NCBI RefSeq assembly: GCF_026212465.1 | Contig: NC_080049.1 | Coordinates: forward strand, 4,365,362 to 4,429,361 | Direction: 5' to 3' | DNA length: 64,000 nt | Origin: Amaranthus tricolor | Lineage: Eukaryota > Streptophyta > Magnoliopsida > Caryophyllales > Amaranthaceae | Shown here: piece after piece, positions 38,654 to 50,040 of the stretch | Layout: every line of letters begins with the position of its first letter | How positions within the stretch are numbered: position 1 is the first letter of the stretch | The notes under the pieces: model-generated | What the model saw: only the letters and a program-made list of their open reading frames with translations | Told to the model about the DNA's origin: nothing | The model's database searches: none | Made by a program: the position numbers and the translations under genes

Positions 38654-41090
38654 TAGAAATTACGTGTTAAGTTGCGATTTTAAGAGTTTTTAAGTATTTT
38701 CGCCACTTTTGCGCATAAAGTAGCTCAAACAAGGTTTGTTTTGCACGAAACTTGGCACACAACACTATTTGGTATATATTATTGTGTTGAAGAGGTTAAA
38801 AATGAAAATCATAGTCATATGGTAGAAAATACGTGTTAAGTTACGATCGTAAGGGTTTTCAAACATTTTTGCCACTTTTGTGCATAAACTAGCTCAAACT
38901 TGCTTTGTTTTGCACGCAACTTCGCACACAACACTATTTGATATATATTATTGTGTTGAAGTGGTTAGAATTTAAAATCATAGTCATATGTTAGAAATTA
39001 CGTGCTAAGTTGAGCTTTTAAGGGTTTTTAAGCTTTTTTTCCACTATTGCGCATAAAGTAGCTCAAACTTTGTTTGTTTTGCACAAAACTATGCACACAA
39101 CACTATTTGATTTATATTATTGTTTTGAAGTGGTTAGAATATTTAATCTTAGTCATATGCTAGAAATTACGTGTTAAGTTGCGATTTTAAGAGTTTTTAA
39201 GTGTTTTTGCCACTTTTGCGCATAAAGTAGTTCAAAATTGGTTTGTTTTGCACAAGACTAGGCACACAACACTATTTGGTATATATTATTGTGTTGAAGT
39301 GGTTAGAATTTAAAATGATAGTCATATGATAGAAATTACGTGTTAAGTTGCGATTTTAAGAGTTTTTAAGTATTTTCGCCACTTTTGCGCATAAAGTAGC
39401 TCAAACAAGGTTTGTTTTGCACGAAACTTGGCACACAACACTATTTGGTATATATTATTGTGTTGAAGAGGTTAAAAATGAAAATCATAGTCATATGGTA
39501 GAAATTACGTGTTAAGTTACGATCGTAAGGGTTTTCAAACATTTTTGCCACTTTTGCGCATAAACTAGCTCAAACTTGCTTTGTTTTGCAGGCAACTTGG
39601 CACACAACACTATTTGATATATATTATTGTGTTGAAGTGGTTAGAATTTAAAATCATAGTCATATGTTAGAAATTACGTGTTAAGTTGAGCTTTTAAGGG
39701 TTTTTATGCTTTTTTTCCACTATTGCGCATAAAGTAGCTCAAACTTTGTTTGTTTTGCACAAAACTATGCACACAACACTATTTGATTTATATTATTGTT
39801 TTGAAGTGGTTAGAATATTTAATCTTAGTCATATGCTAGAAATTACGTGTTAAGTTGCGATTTTAAGAGTTTTTAAGTGTTTTTTGCCACTTTTGCGCAT
39901 AAAGTAGTTCAAAATTGGTTTGTTTTGCACAAGACTAGGCACACAACACTATTTGGTATATATTATTGTGTTGAAGTGGTTAGAATTTAAAATGATAGTC
40001 ATAAGATAGAAATTACGTGTTAAGTTGCGATTTTAAGAGTTTTTAAGTATTTTCTCCACTTTTGCGCATAAAGTAGCTCAAACAAGGTTTGTTTTGCACG
40101 AAACTTGGCACACAACACTATTTGGTATATATTATTGTGTTGAAGAGGTTAAAAATTAAAATCATAGTCATATGGTAGAAAGTACGTGTTAAGTTACGAT
40201 CGTAAGGGTTTTCAAACATTTTTGCCACTTTTGTGCATAAACTAGCTCAAACTTGCTTTGTTTTGCACGCAACTTCGCACACAACACTATTTGATATATA
40301 TTATTGTGTTGAAGTGGTTAGAATTTAAAATCATAGTCATATGTTAGAAATTACGTGTTAAGTTGAGCTTTTAAGGGTTTTTAAGCTTTTTTTCCACTAT
40401 TGCGCATAAAGTAGCTCAAACTTTGTTTGTTTTGCACAAAACTATGCACACAACACTATTTGATTTATATTGTTGTTTTGAAGTGGTTAGAATATTTAAT
40501 CTTAGTCATATGCTAGAAATTACGTGTTAAGTTGCGATTTTAAGAGTTTTTAAGTGTTTTTGCCACTTTTGCGCATAAAGTAGTTCAAAATTGGTTTGTT
40601 TTGCACAAGACTAGGCACACAACACTATTTGGTATATATTATTGTGTTGAAGTGGTTAGAATTTAAAATGATAGTCATATGATAGAAATTACGTGTTAAG
40701 TTGCGATTTTAAGAGTTTTTAAGTATTTTCGCCACTTTTGCGCATAAAGTAGCTCAAACAAGGTTTGTTTTGCACGAAACTTGGCACACAACACTATTTG
40801 GTATATATTATTGTGTTGAAGAGGTTAAAAATGAAAATCATAGTCATATGGTAGAAATTACGTGTTAAGTTACGATCGTAAGGGTTTTCAAACATTTTTG
40901 CCACTTTTGCGCATAAACTAGCTCAAACTTGCTTTGTTTTGCACGCAACTTGGCACACAACACTATTTGATATATATTATTGTGTTGAAGTGGTTAGAAT
41001 TTAAAATCATAGTCATATGTTAGAAATTACGTGTTAAGTTGAGCTTTTAAGGGTTTTTATGCTTTTTTTCCACTATTGCGCATAAAGTAG
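38654..41090 (+). repeat. Four-monomer HOR, nearly four copies of 676 bp
   Basis: A mark private to this block, TTACGATCGTAAGGG, occurs with its CGATCG at 38844, 39520, 40197 and 40873, spacings of 676, 677 and 676 bp; four times 169 is 676. The order is a TAAGTATTTTC monomer, the CGATCG monomer, a GAGCTTTTAAGGG monomer and one with GTTCAAAATTGG. The fourth unit stops within its third monomer, where the sequence switches to a different type. Copies 1 and 3 share CTTCGCACAC and GATAGTCATAAGATAG while 2 and 4 share other forms, so an eight-monomer level is likely. Confidence 0.9.
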
Positions 41091-42700
41091 CTTAAACTTG
41101 GTTTGTTTTGCACGCAACATGGCACACAACACTATTTGGTATATATTATTGTGTTGAAGTGGTTAGAATTGAAAATCATAGTCATATGCTAGAAATTACG
41201 TGTTAAGTTGCGATTTTATGGGTTTTAAAGCGTTTTTGCCACTTTTGCGCATAAAGTAGCTCAAACATGGTTTGTTTTGCACCATACTAGGCACAAAAAA
41301 ACTGTTTGGGATATATTATGGAGTGGAAGTTTTTAGAATTGAAAATCATAGTCATATGCTAGAAATTACGTGTTAAGTTGCGATTTTAAGTATTTTCAAG
41401 CGTTTTTGCCACTTTTGCGCATAAAGTAGCTCAAACTTAGATTGTTTTGCATCAAACTTGGCACACAACACTATTTGGTATATATTATTGTGTTGAAGTG
41501 GTTAGAATTTAAAATCATAGTCATATGCTAGAAATTACGTGTTAAGTTGCGATTTTAAGTGGTTTTAAGTGTCTTTTCCAATTTTGCGCATAAAGTAGCT
41601 CAAATTTGGTTTGTTTTGCACAACACTTGGCACACAACACTATTTGGTATATATTATTGTGTTGAAGTGGTTAGAATTGAAAATGATAGTCATATGCTAG
41701 AAATTACGTGTTAAGTTGCGATTTTAAGAGTTTTTATGTGTTTTCGTCACTTTTGCGCATAAAGTAAACCTTGTTTGTTTTGCACGCAACTTGGCACACA
41801 ACACTAGTTGGTATATATTATTGTGTTGAAGAGGTTAAAAATGAAAACCATAGTCATATGCTAGAAACTACGTGTTAAGTTGCTATTTTAAGGGTTTTCA
41901 AACATTTTTGCCACTCTTAGGCATAAACTAGCTCAAACTTGCTTTGTTTTGCACGCAACTTGGCACACAACACTATTTGATATATATTATTGTGTTGAAG
42001 TTGTTAGAATTTAAAATCATAGTCATATGTTAGAAATTACGTGTTAAGTTGAGCTCTTAAGGGTTTTTAAGCGTTTTTTCCACTATTGTGCATAAAGTAG
42101 CTCAAACTTGGTTTGTTTTGCACAAAACTATGCACACAACACTATTTGATTTATATTATTGTGTTGAAGTGGTTAGAATATATAATCTTAGTCATATGCT
42201 AGAAATTACGTGTTAAGTTGCGATTTTAAGAGTTTTTAAGTGTTTTTGCCACTTTTGCGCATAAAGTAGCTCAAACTTGGTTTGTCATGCACGAATCTCG
42301 GAACACAACACTATTTGGTATATATTATTGTGTTGAAGAGGTTAAAAATGAAAATCTTAGTCATGCGCTAGAAATTACGTGTTAAATTGCGATTTTAAGG
42401 GTTTTTAAGCGTTTTTGCCACTTTTGTGCATAAAGTTGATCAAACTTCGTTTGTTTTGCACACAACTTGGCACATCACACTATTTGGTATATATTATTGT
42501 GTTGAAGTGGTTAGAATTGAAAATCATAGTCATATGGTAGAAATTACGTGTAAAGTTGCGATTTTATGGGTTTTAAAGCGTTTTTTGCCACTTTTGCGCA
42601 TAAAGTAGCTCAAACATGGTTTGTTTTGCACCATACTAGGCACAAAACACTGTTTGGGATATATTATTGAATGGAAGTTTTTAGAATTGAAAATCATAGT

Positions 42701-42869
42701 CATATGCTAGAAATTACGTGTTAAGTTGCGATTTTAAGGGTTTTTAAGCGTTTTTGCCACTTTTGCGCATAAAGTAGCTCAAACTTGGTTTGTTTTGCAC
42801 CAAACTTGGCACACAACACTATTTGGTATATATTATTGTGTTGAAGTGGTTAGAATTTAAAATCATAGT
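42701..42869 (+). repeat. Reference satellite monomer, 169 bp
   Basis: This copy is close to the consensus I assembled by eye and is exactly 169 bp, so it serves as the key to the family. It opens with the palindrome CATATG (42701-42706) and the well-conserved CTAGAAATTACGTG. Four T-runs follow at 42732-42735, 42741-42745, 42751-42755 and 42761-42764, spaced by about 10 bp. The palindrome TGCGCA lies at 42764-42769. An 8-bp direct repeat AAACTTGG occurs at 42781-42788 and 42802-42809, 21 bp apart. CAACAC (42814-42819) and GTGTTG (42838-42843) form an inverted repeat around TATATA. By hand count about 57 of 169 consensus bases are G or C. The length is within the nucleosome-sized range common for plant centromeric satellites, but I cannot match it to a named family. 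Confidence 0.9.
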
Positions 42870-45800
42870 CATATGTTAGAAATTACGTGTTATGATGCGA
42901 TTTTAAGTGGTTTTAAGTGTCTTTGCCACTTTTGCACATAAAGTAGCTCAAACTTGGTTTGTTTTGCACAAGACTAGGCACGCAACACTATTTGGTATAT
43001 ATTATTGTGTTGAAGTGGTTAGAATTGAAAATGATAGTCATATGGCTAGAAATTACGTGTTAAGTTGCGATTTTAAAAGTTTTTAAGTGTTTTCGCCACT
43101 TTTGCGCATAAAGTAGCTCAAACTTGGTTTGTTTTGCACGAAACTTGGCACACAACACTATTTGGTATATATTATGGTGTTGAAGAGGTTAAAAATGAAA
43201 ATCATAGTCATATGGTAGAAACTACGTCTTAAGTTGCGATATTAAGGGTTTTCAAACATTTTTGCCACTTTTGCGCATAAACTAGCTCAAACTTGCTTTA
43301 TTTTTCACGCAACTTGGCACACAACACTATTTGATATATATTATTGTATTGAAGTGGTTAGAATTTAAAATCATAATCATATTTAGAAATTACGTGTTAA
43401 GTTGAGATTTTAAGGGTTTTTAAGCGTTTTTTCCACTATTGCGCATAAAGTAACTCAAACTTGGTTTGTTTTGCACAAAACGATGCACACAACACTATTT
43501 GATTTATATTATTGTGTTGACGTGGGTAGAATATATAATCTTAGTCATATGCTAGAAATTACGTGTTAAGTTGCGATTTTAAGAGTTTTTAAGTGTTTTT
43601 GCCACTTTTGCGCATAAAGTAGCACAAACTTAATTTGTCATGCACGAATCTCGGAACACAACACCATTTGGTATATATTATTATGTTGAAGAGGTTAAAA
43701 ATGAACAACATAGTCATATGCTAGAAATTACGTGTTAAGTTGCGATTTTAAGGGTTTTTAAGCGTTTTTGCCACTTTTGTGCATAAAGTAGCTCAAACTT
43801 TGTTTGTTTTGCACGCAACTTGGCACACAACACTATTTGGTATATATTATTGTGTTGACGTGGTTAGAATTGAAAATCATAGTCATATGTTAGAAATTAC
43901 GTGTTAAGTTGCGATTTTAAGTGTTTTAAAGCGTATTTGCCACTTTTGTGCATAAAGTAGCTCAAACATGGTTTGTTTTGCACCATACTAGGCACAAAAC
44001 ACTGTTTGGGATATATTATTGAGTGGAAGTTTTTAGAATTGAAAATAATAGTCATATGCTATAAATTACGTGTTAAGTTGCGATTTTATGGGTTTTTAAG
44101 CGTTTTTTGCCACTTTTGCGCATAAAGTAGCACAAACTTGGTTTGTTTTGCACCAAACTTGGCATACAAAACTATTTGGTATATATTATTGTGTTGAAGT
44201 GGTTAGAATTGAAAATCATAGTCATATGCTAGAAATTACGTGTTAAGGTAAGCTTTTAAGGGTTTTAAAAGTTTTTCCACTTTTAGGTATAAAGTAGCTC
44301 AAACTTGGTTTGTTTTGCACAAGACTAGGCACACAACACTATTTGGTATATATTATTGTGTTGACGTGGTTAGAATTGAATATCATAGTCATATGTTAGA
44401 AATTACGTGTTAAGTTGCGATTTTAAGAGTTTTTAAGTGTTTTTGCCACTTTTGCGCATAAAGTAGCTCAAACTTGGTTTGTTTTGCACAAGACTAGGCA
44501 CACAACACTATTTTGTATATATTATTTTTTTGAAGTGCTTAGAATTGAAAATGATAGTCATATGCTAGAAATCACGTGTTAAGTTGAGATTTTAAGAGTT
44601 TTTCAGTGTTTTCGCCATTTTTGCGCATAAAGTAGCTCAAACTTGGTTTGTTTTGCACGAAACTTGGCACACAACACTATTTGGTATATATTATTTTTTT
44701 GAAGAGGTTAAAAATGAAAATCATAGTCATATGGTAGAAACTACGTGTTAAGTTGCGATTTTAAGGGTTTTCAAACATTTTTGCCACTTTTGCGCATAAA
44801 CTAGTTCAAACTTGCTTTGTTTTGCACGCAACTTGGCACAAACCACTATTTGATATATATTATTGTGTTGAAGTGGTTAGAATTTAAAATCATAGTCATA
44901 TGTTAGAAATTACGTGTTAAGTTGAGCTTTTAAGGGTTTTTAAGCGTTTTTTCCACTTTTGCGCATAAAGTAGCTCAAACTTGGTTTGTTTTGCACGAAA
45001 CCTTGCACAAAACACTATTTGATTTATATTATTGTATTGAAGTGGTTAGAATATATAATCTTAGTCATCTGCTAGAAATTACGTGTTAAGTTGCGATTTT
45101 AATCGTTTTTAAGTGGTTTTGCCACTTTTGCGCATAAAGTAGCTCAAACTTGGTTTGTGATGCACGAAACTCGAAACACAACACTATTTGGTATATATTA
45201 TTGTGTTGAAGAGGTTAAAAATGAAAATCATAGTCATATGCTAGAAATTACTTATTAAGTTGCGATTTTAAGGGTTTTAAAGTGTTTATGCCACTTTTGC
45301 GCATAAAGTAGCTCAAACATGGTTTGTTTTGCACCATACTAGGCACAAAACACTTTTTGAGATATATTATTGAGTGGAAGTTTTTAGAATTGAAAATCAT
45401 AGTCATATGCTAGAAATTACGTGCTAAGTTGCGATTTTAATGGTTTTTAAGCGTTTTTGCCACTTTTGGGCACAAAGCAGCTCAAACTTGGTTTGTTTTG
45501 CACCAAACTTGGCACACAACACTATTTGGTATATATTATTGTGTTGAAGTGGTTAGAATTGAAAATCATTGTCATTTGCTAGAAATTACATGTTAAGTTG
45601 CGATTTTAAGTGGTTTTAAGCGTTTTTGCCACGTTTGCGCATAAAGTAGCTCAAACTTGGTTTGTTTTGCACGCAAATTCGCACACAAAAATATTTGGTA
45701 TATATTATTGTGTTGAATTGGTTAAAATTGAAAATAATAGTCATATGCAAGAAATTACGTGTTAGGTTGAGCTTTTAAGGGTTTATAAGCGTTTTTGCCA

Positions 45801-46664
45801 CTTTTCCGCATAAAGTAGCTCAAACTTGATTTGTTTTGCACCAAACTTGGAACTCAACACTGTTTGGTAAATACTCTTGTGTTGAAGTGGTTAGAATTGA
45901 AAATCATAGTGATATGCTAGAAATTACGTGTTAAGTTACGATTTTAAGGGTTTTTAAGCGTTTTTTTTCCCTTCTGAGCATAATGTAGTTCAAACTTGGT
46001 TTGTTTCGCACGTAACTTGTCACACAACACTATTTGGTATATATTATTGTGTTGAAGTGGTTAAAATTTAAAATCATACTCATATGCTAGAAATTACGTG
46101 TTAAGTTGCGATTTTAAGGGTTTTAAAGCGTTTTTTGCCACTTTTGCGCATAAAGTAGCTCAAATTTTGTTTGTTTTGCACCAAACTAGGCACACAACAC
46201 TGTTTGATATATATTATCGTGTTGAAGTGGTTAGAATTGAAAATCATAGTCTTATGCTAGAAATTACGTGTTAAGTTGCGATTTTAAGGTTTTTAAGCGT
46301 TTTTTCCACTTTTGCGTGTAAATTAGCCCAAACTTGGTTTTTTTTTGCACGAAACTTGGCACACAACACTATTTGGTATATATTATTGTGTTGATGTGGT
46401 TTGACATGAAAATAATTGTCATGTGCTAGAAATTAAGTGTTAAGTTGCGATTTTATGCGTTTTTAAACATTTTTGCCACTTTTGCGCATAAAGTAGCTCA
46501 AACTTGGTTTGTTTTGCACCATACTTGGCACAAAACACTGTTTGGTATATATTATAGTGTTGATGTGGTTAGAATTTAAAATCATAGTCATATGCTAGAA
46601 ATTACGTGTTAAGTTGCGATTTTAAGGGTTTTAAGCGTTTTTTTCCCCTCTTGCTCATAAAGTA

Positions 46665-46710
46665 GCTCAAACTTGGTTGTTAGAATCTTGGCACACAACA
46701 CTATTTCGTA
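46665..46710 (+). repeat. Monomer with replaced internal segment
   Basis: Between AAACTTGG and CTTGGCACAC, where other monomers have TGTTTTGCACGAAA, this one reads TTGTTAGAAT. The replacing bases match the GTTAGAAT part normally found later in the monomer, so a small template switch or a combined deletion and insertion is likely. Confidence 0.6.
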
Positions 46711-46721
46711 TATATTATTGT

Positions 46722-49700
46722 GTGGAAGTTGTTAGAATAAAAAATAATAGTCATATTCTAGAAATTACGTGTTAAGTTGCGATTTAAAGGGGTTTTTAAG
46801 CGTTTTTGCCACTTTGGCGCATAAAGTAGCTCAAACTTGATTTGTTTTGTACGAAACTTGGTACACAACAGTATTTGGTATATATTATTGTGTTGAAGTG
46901 GTTAAAATTGAAAATCATAGTCATATGCTATAAATTACGTGTTAAGTTAAAGTGTTTTTAAGCGTTTTTTGCCACTTTTGTGCATAAAGTGGCTCAAACT
47001 TGGTTTGTTTTGCACCAAACTTGGCACACAACACTATTTGGTATATATTATTGTGTTTAAGTAGTTAGAATTGAAATCATAAGTCATATGCTATAAATTA
47101 TGTGTTAAGGTGCGATTTTAAGGGTTTTGAAGCGTTTTTGCCACTTTTGCCCATAAAACTTGGTTTGTTTTTCACACAACTTGGCACAGAAAAGTATTTC
47201 GTATATATTATTGTGTTGAAGTGGTTAGAATTGAAAATAATAGTCATATGCTAGAAATTACGTGTTAAGTTGAGCTTTTAAGTGTTTTTAAGCGTTTTTT
47301 GCCACTTTTGCGCATAAAGTAGCTCAAACTTGGTTTGTTTTACACCAAACTTTGAACACAACACTGTTTGGTAAATATTATTGTGTTGAAGTGGTTAGAA
47401 TTTAAAATCGTAGTTATATTCTTGAAATTACGTGTTAAGTTGCGATTTTAAGGGTTTTTTAGCGTTTTTTTCCCCTCTTACTCATAATGTAGCTCAAACT
47501 TGGTTTGTTTTGCACGAAACATGGCACACAACACTATTTCATATATATTATTGTGTGGAAGTTGTTAGAATTGAAAATCATAGTCATATGCTAGAAATTA
47601 CGTGTTATGTTCTGCTTTAAAGGGTTTTTAAGCGTTTATGCCACTTTTGCGCATAAAATAGCTCAAACTTGTATGTTTTGCACGCAACTTGGCACACAAC
47701 AGTATTTGGGTATACATTATTATGTTGAAGTGGTTAGAATTTAAAATCATTGTCATATGCTAGAAATTACGTGTTAAGTTGCGATTTTAAGGGTTTTAAA
47801 GCATTTTTTCCTCTCTTGCGCATAAAGTAGCTCAAACTTGGTTTATTTACACGTAGCATGGCACACAACTCTATTTGGTATATATAATTGTGTTGAAGTG
47901 CTTAGAATTAAAAATGATGGTCATATGCTAGAAATTACGTGTTAAGTTGCTATTTTAAGGGTTTTAAAAGCGTTTTTTGCCATTTTTGCGCATAAATTTG
48001 CTCAAACATGGATTGTTTTACACCAAACTAAGCACACAACACTGTTTGGCATAAATTATTTTGTTGAAGTGGTTAGAATTGACAATCAAAGTCTTATGCT
48101 AGAAATTACGTGTTAAGTTGCGATTTTCAGGGTTTTTAAGCGTTTTTTTCCACTTTTGCCCATAAACTAGCTCAAACTTGGCACACAAAAACTGTTTTGT
48201 ATATATATTATTTTGTTTAAGTGGTTAGAATTTAAAATCATACTCATATGCTAGAAATTACGTGTTAAGTTACGATTTTAAGGGTTTTTGAGCGTTTTTT
48301 TCCACTTTTGCGCATAAGGTAGCTTAAACTTGGTTTTTTTTGCACTAAACTTGGCACACAACACTATTTGGTATATATTATTGTGTGGAAGTTGTTAGAA
48401 TCAAAAATAATAGTTATATGCTAGAAATTACGTGTTAAGTTGCGATTTTAAGAGTTTTTAAGCGTTTTGGCCACTTTGGCGCATAAAGTAGCTCATACTT
48501 GATTTGTTTTGTACGAAACTTGGTACACAACAGTATTTGGTATATATTATTGTGTTCAAGTGGTTAAAATTGAAAATCATAGTCATATGCTATAAATTAC
48601 GTGTTAAGTTAAATTGTTTTTAAGCGTTTTTGCCACTTTTGTGCATAAAGTGGCTCAAACTTGGTTTGTTTTGCACCAAACTTGGCACACAACACTATTT
48701 GCTATATATTATTGTGTTGAAGTAGTTAGAATTGAAAATCTTAGTCATATGCTATAAATTACGTGTTAAGGTGCGATTTTAAGGGTTTTGAAGCGTTTTT
48801 GCCCACTTTTGCCCATAAAACTTGGTTTGTTTTTCACAAACCTTGGCACAGAAAAGTATTTTGTATATATTATTGTGTTGAAGTGGTTAGAATTGAAAAT
48901 AATAGTCATATGCTAGAAATTACGTGTTAAGTTGAGCTTTTAAGGGTTTTTAAGCGTTTTTGCCACTTTTGCGCATAAAGTAGCTCAAACTTGGTTTGTT
49001 TTGCACCAAACTTGGAACACAACACTGTTTGGTAAATATTATTGTGTTGAAGTGGTTAGAATTTAAAATCGTAGTTATATTCAAGAAATTACGTGTTAAG
49101 TTGCGATTTTAACGGTTTTTTAAGCGTTTTTTCCCCTCTTACTCATAATGTAGCTCAAACTTGGTTTGTTTTGCACGAAACATGGCACACAACACTATTT
49201 CATATATATTATTGTGTGGAAGTTGTTAGAAATGAAAATCATAGTCATATGCTAGAAATTACGTGTTATGTTCTGCTTTTAAGGGTTTTTAAGCGTTTTT
49301 GCCACTTTTACGCATAAAATAGCTCAAACTTGGTTTGTTTTGCACGCAACTTGGCACACAATAGTATTTGGTATACATTATTATGTTGAAGTGGTTAGAA
49401 TTTAAAATCATAGTCATATGCTAGAAATTACGTGTTAAGTTGCGATTTTAAGGGTTTTAAAGCATTTTTTCCTCTCTTGCGCATAAAGTAGCTCAAACTT
49501 GGTTTATTCACACGTAGCATAGCACACAACTCTATTTGGTATATATAATTGTGTTGAAGTGCTTAGAATTAAAAATGATAGTCATATGCTAGAAATTACG
49601 TGTTAAGTTGCTATTCTAAGGGTTTTTAAAGCGTTTTTTGCCATTTTTGCGCATAAATTTGCTCAAACTTGGATTGTTTTGCACCAAACTAAGCACACAA

Positions 49701-50040
49701 CACTGTTTGGCATAAATTATTTTGTTGAAGTGGTTAGAATTGACAATCAAAGTCTTATGCTAGAAATTACGTGTTAAGTTGCGATTTTCAGGGGTTTTTA
49801 AGCGTTTTTTCCACTTTTGCCCATAAACTAGCTCAAACTTGGCACACAAAACTGTTTTGTATATATATTATTTTGTTTAAGTGGTTAGAATTTAAAATCA
49901 TACTCATATGCTAGAAATTACGTGTTAAGTTACGATTTTAAGGGTTTTTGAGCGTTTTTTCCACTTTTGCGCATAAAGTAGCTTAAACTTGGTTTGTTTT
50001 GCACTAAACATGGCACACAACACTATTTGGTATATATTAT
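46722..50040 (+). repeat. Ten-monomer HOR, two copies
   Basis: The unit begins with TGTGTGGAAGTTGTTAGAAT at about 46722 and again at about 48371; matching TAGAAATT sites at 46759 and 48422 are 1663 bp apart. Ten monomers occur per unit, shortened by two small deletions: one near GCCCATAAAACTTGG and one that removes 21 bp between the AAACTTGG copies. Other shared marks are TACGTGTTATGTTCTGC and TTTCCCCTCTTACTCATAATG. The copies differ at scattered sites, so this is an older duplication than the 9-mer or 19-mer ones. Open frames at 47432-47620 and 49093-49317 are the same satellite frame in the two copies. Confidence 0.87.
48160..48195 (+). repeat. Exact 21-bp deletion between AAACTTGG repeats
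   Basis: The sequence reads CTCAAACTTGGCACACAAA, with a single AAACTTGG where normal monomers have two, 21 bp apart. One repeat copy and the interval are missing, as expected for slippage or single-strand annealing. The same form is present in the second ten-monomer copy near 49835, so it predates that duplication. Confidence 0.88.

Larger units (their letters stand above)
41091..46721 (+). repeat. Loosely ordered diverged monomers
   Basis: About 33 monomers. Some short series echo the super-unit order (the 41870-42400 stretch and again 43200-43700), but spacing and base changes do not give a clean period. The near-consensus monomer at 42701-42869 lies here. Divergence rises toward the right end. 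No gene or inserted element is present; the open frame at 42426-42608 is satellite. Confidence 0.7.

Noticed and set aside
42701..42706. CATATG as a regulatory E-box-like site in each monomer
   Set aside because: It recurs simply because the monomer recurs; there is no promoter or gene nearby, and no evidence of function.
42731..42755. Telomere-like TTTTAAGGGTTTTTAAG in each monomer
   Set aside because: It occurs once per 169 bp and does not form tandem TTTAGGG units, so it is a chance likeness and not telomeric repeat.
42795..42810. CENP-B box candidate at the TTCG reached on the opposite strand (GTTTCGTG in many monomers)
   Set aside because: The mammalian box needs a downstream CGGG in its core; it is missing in all variants I looked at. 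The monomer is also unlike primate alpha satellite in sequence despite similar length.
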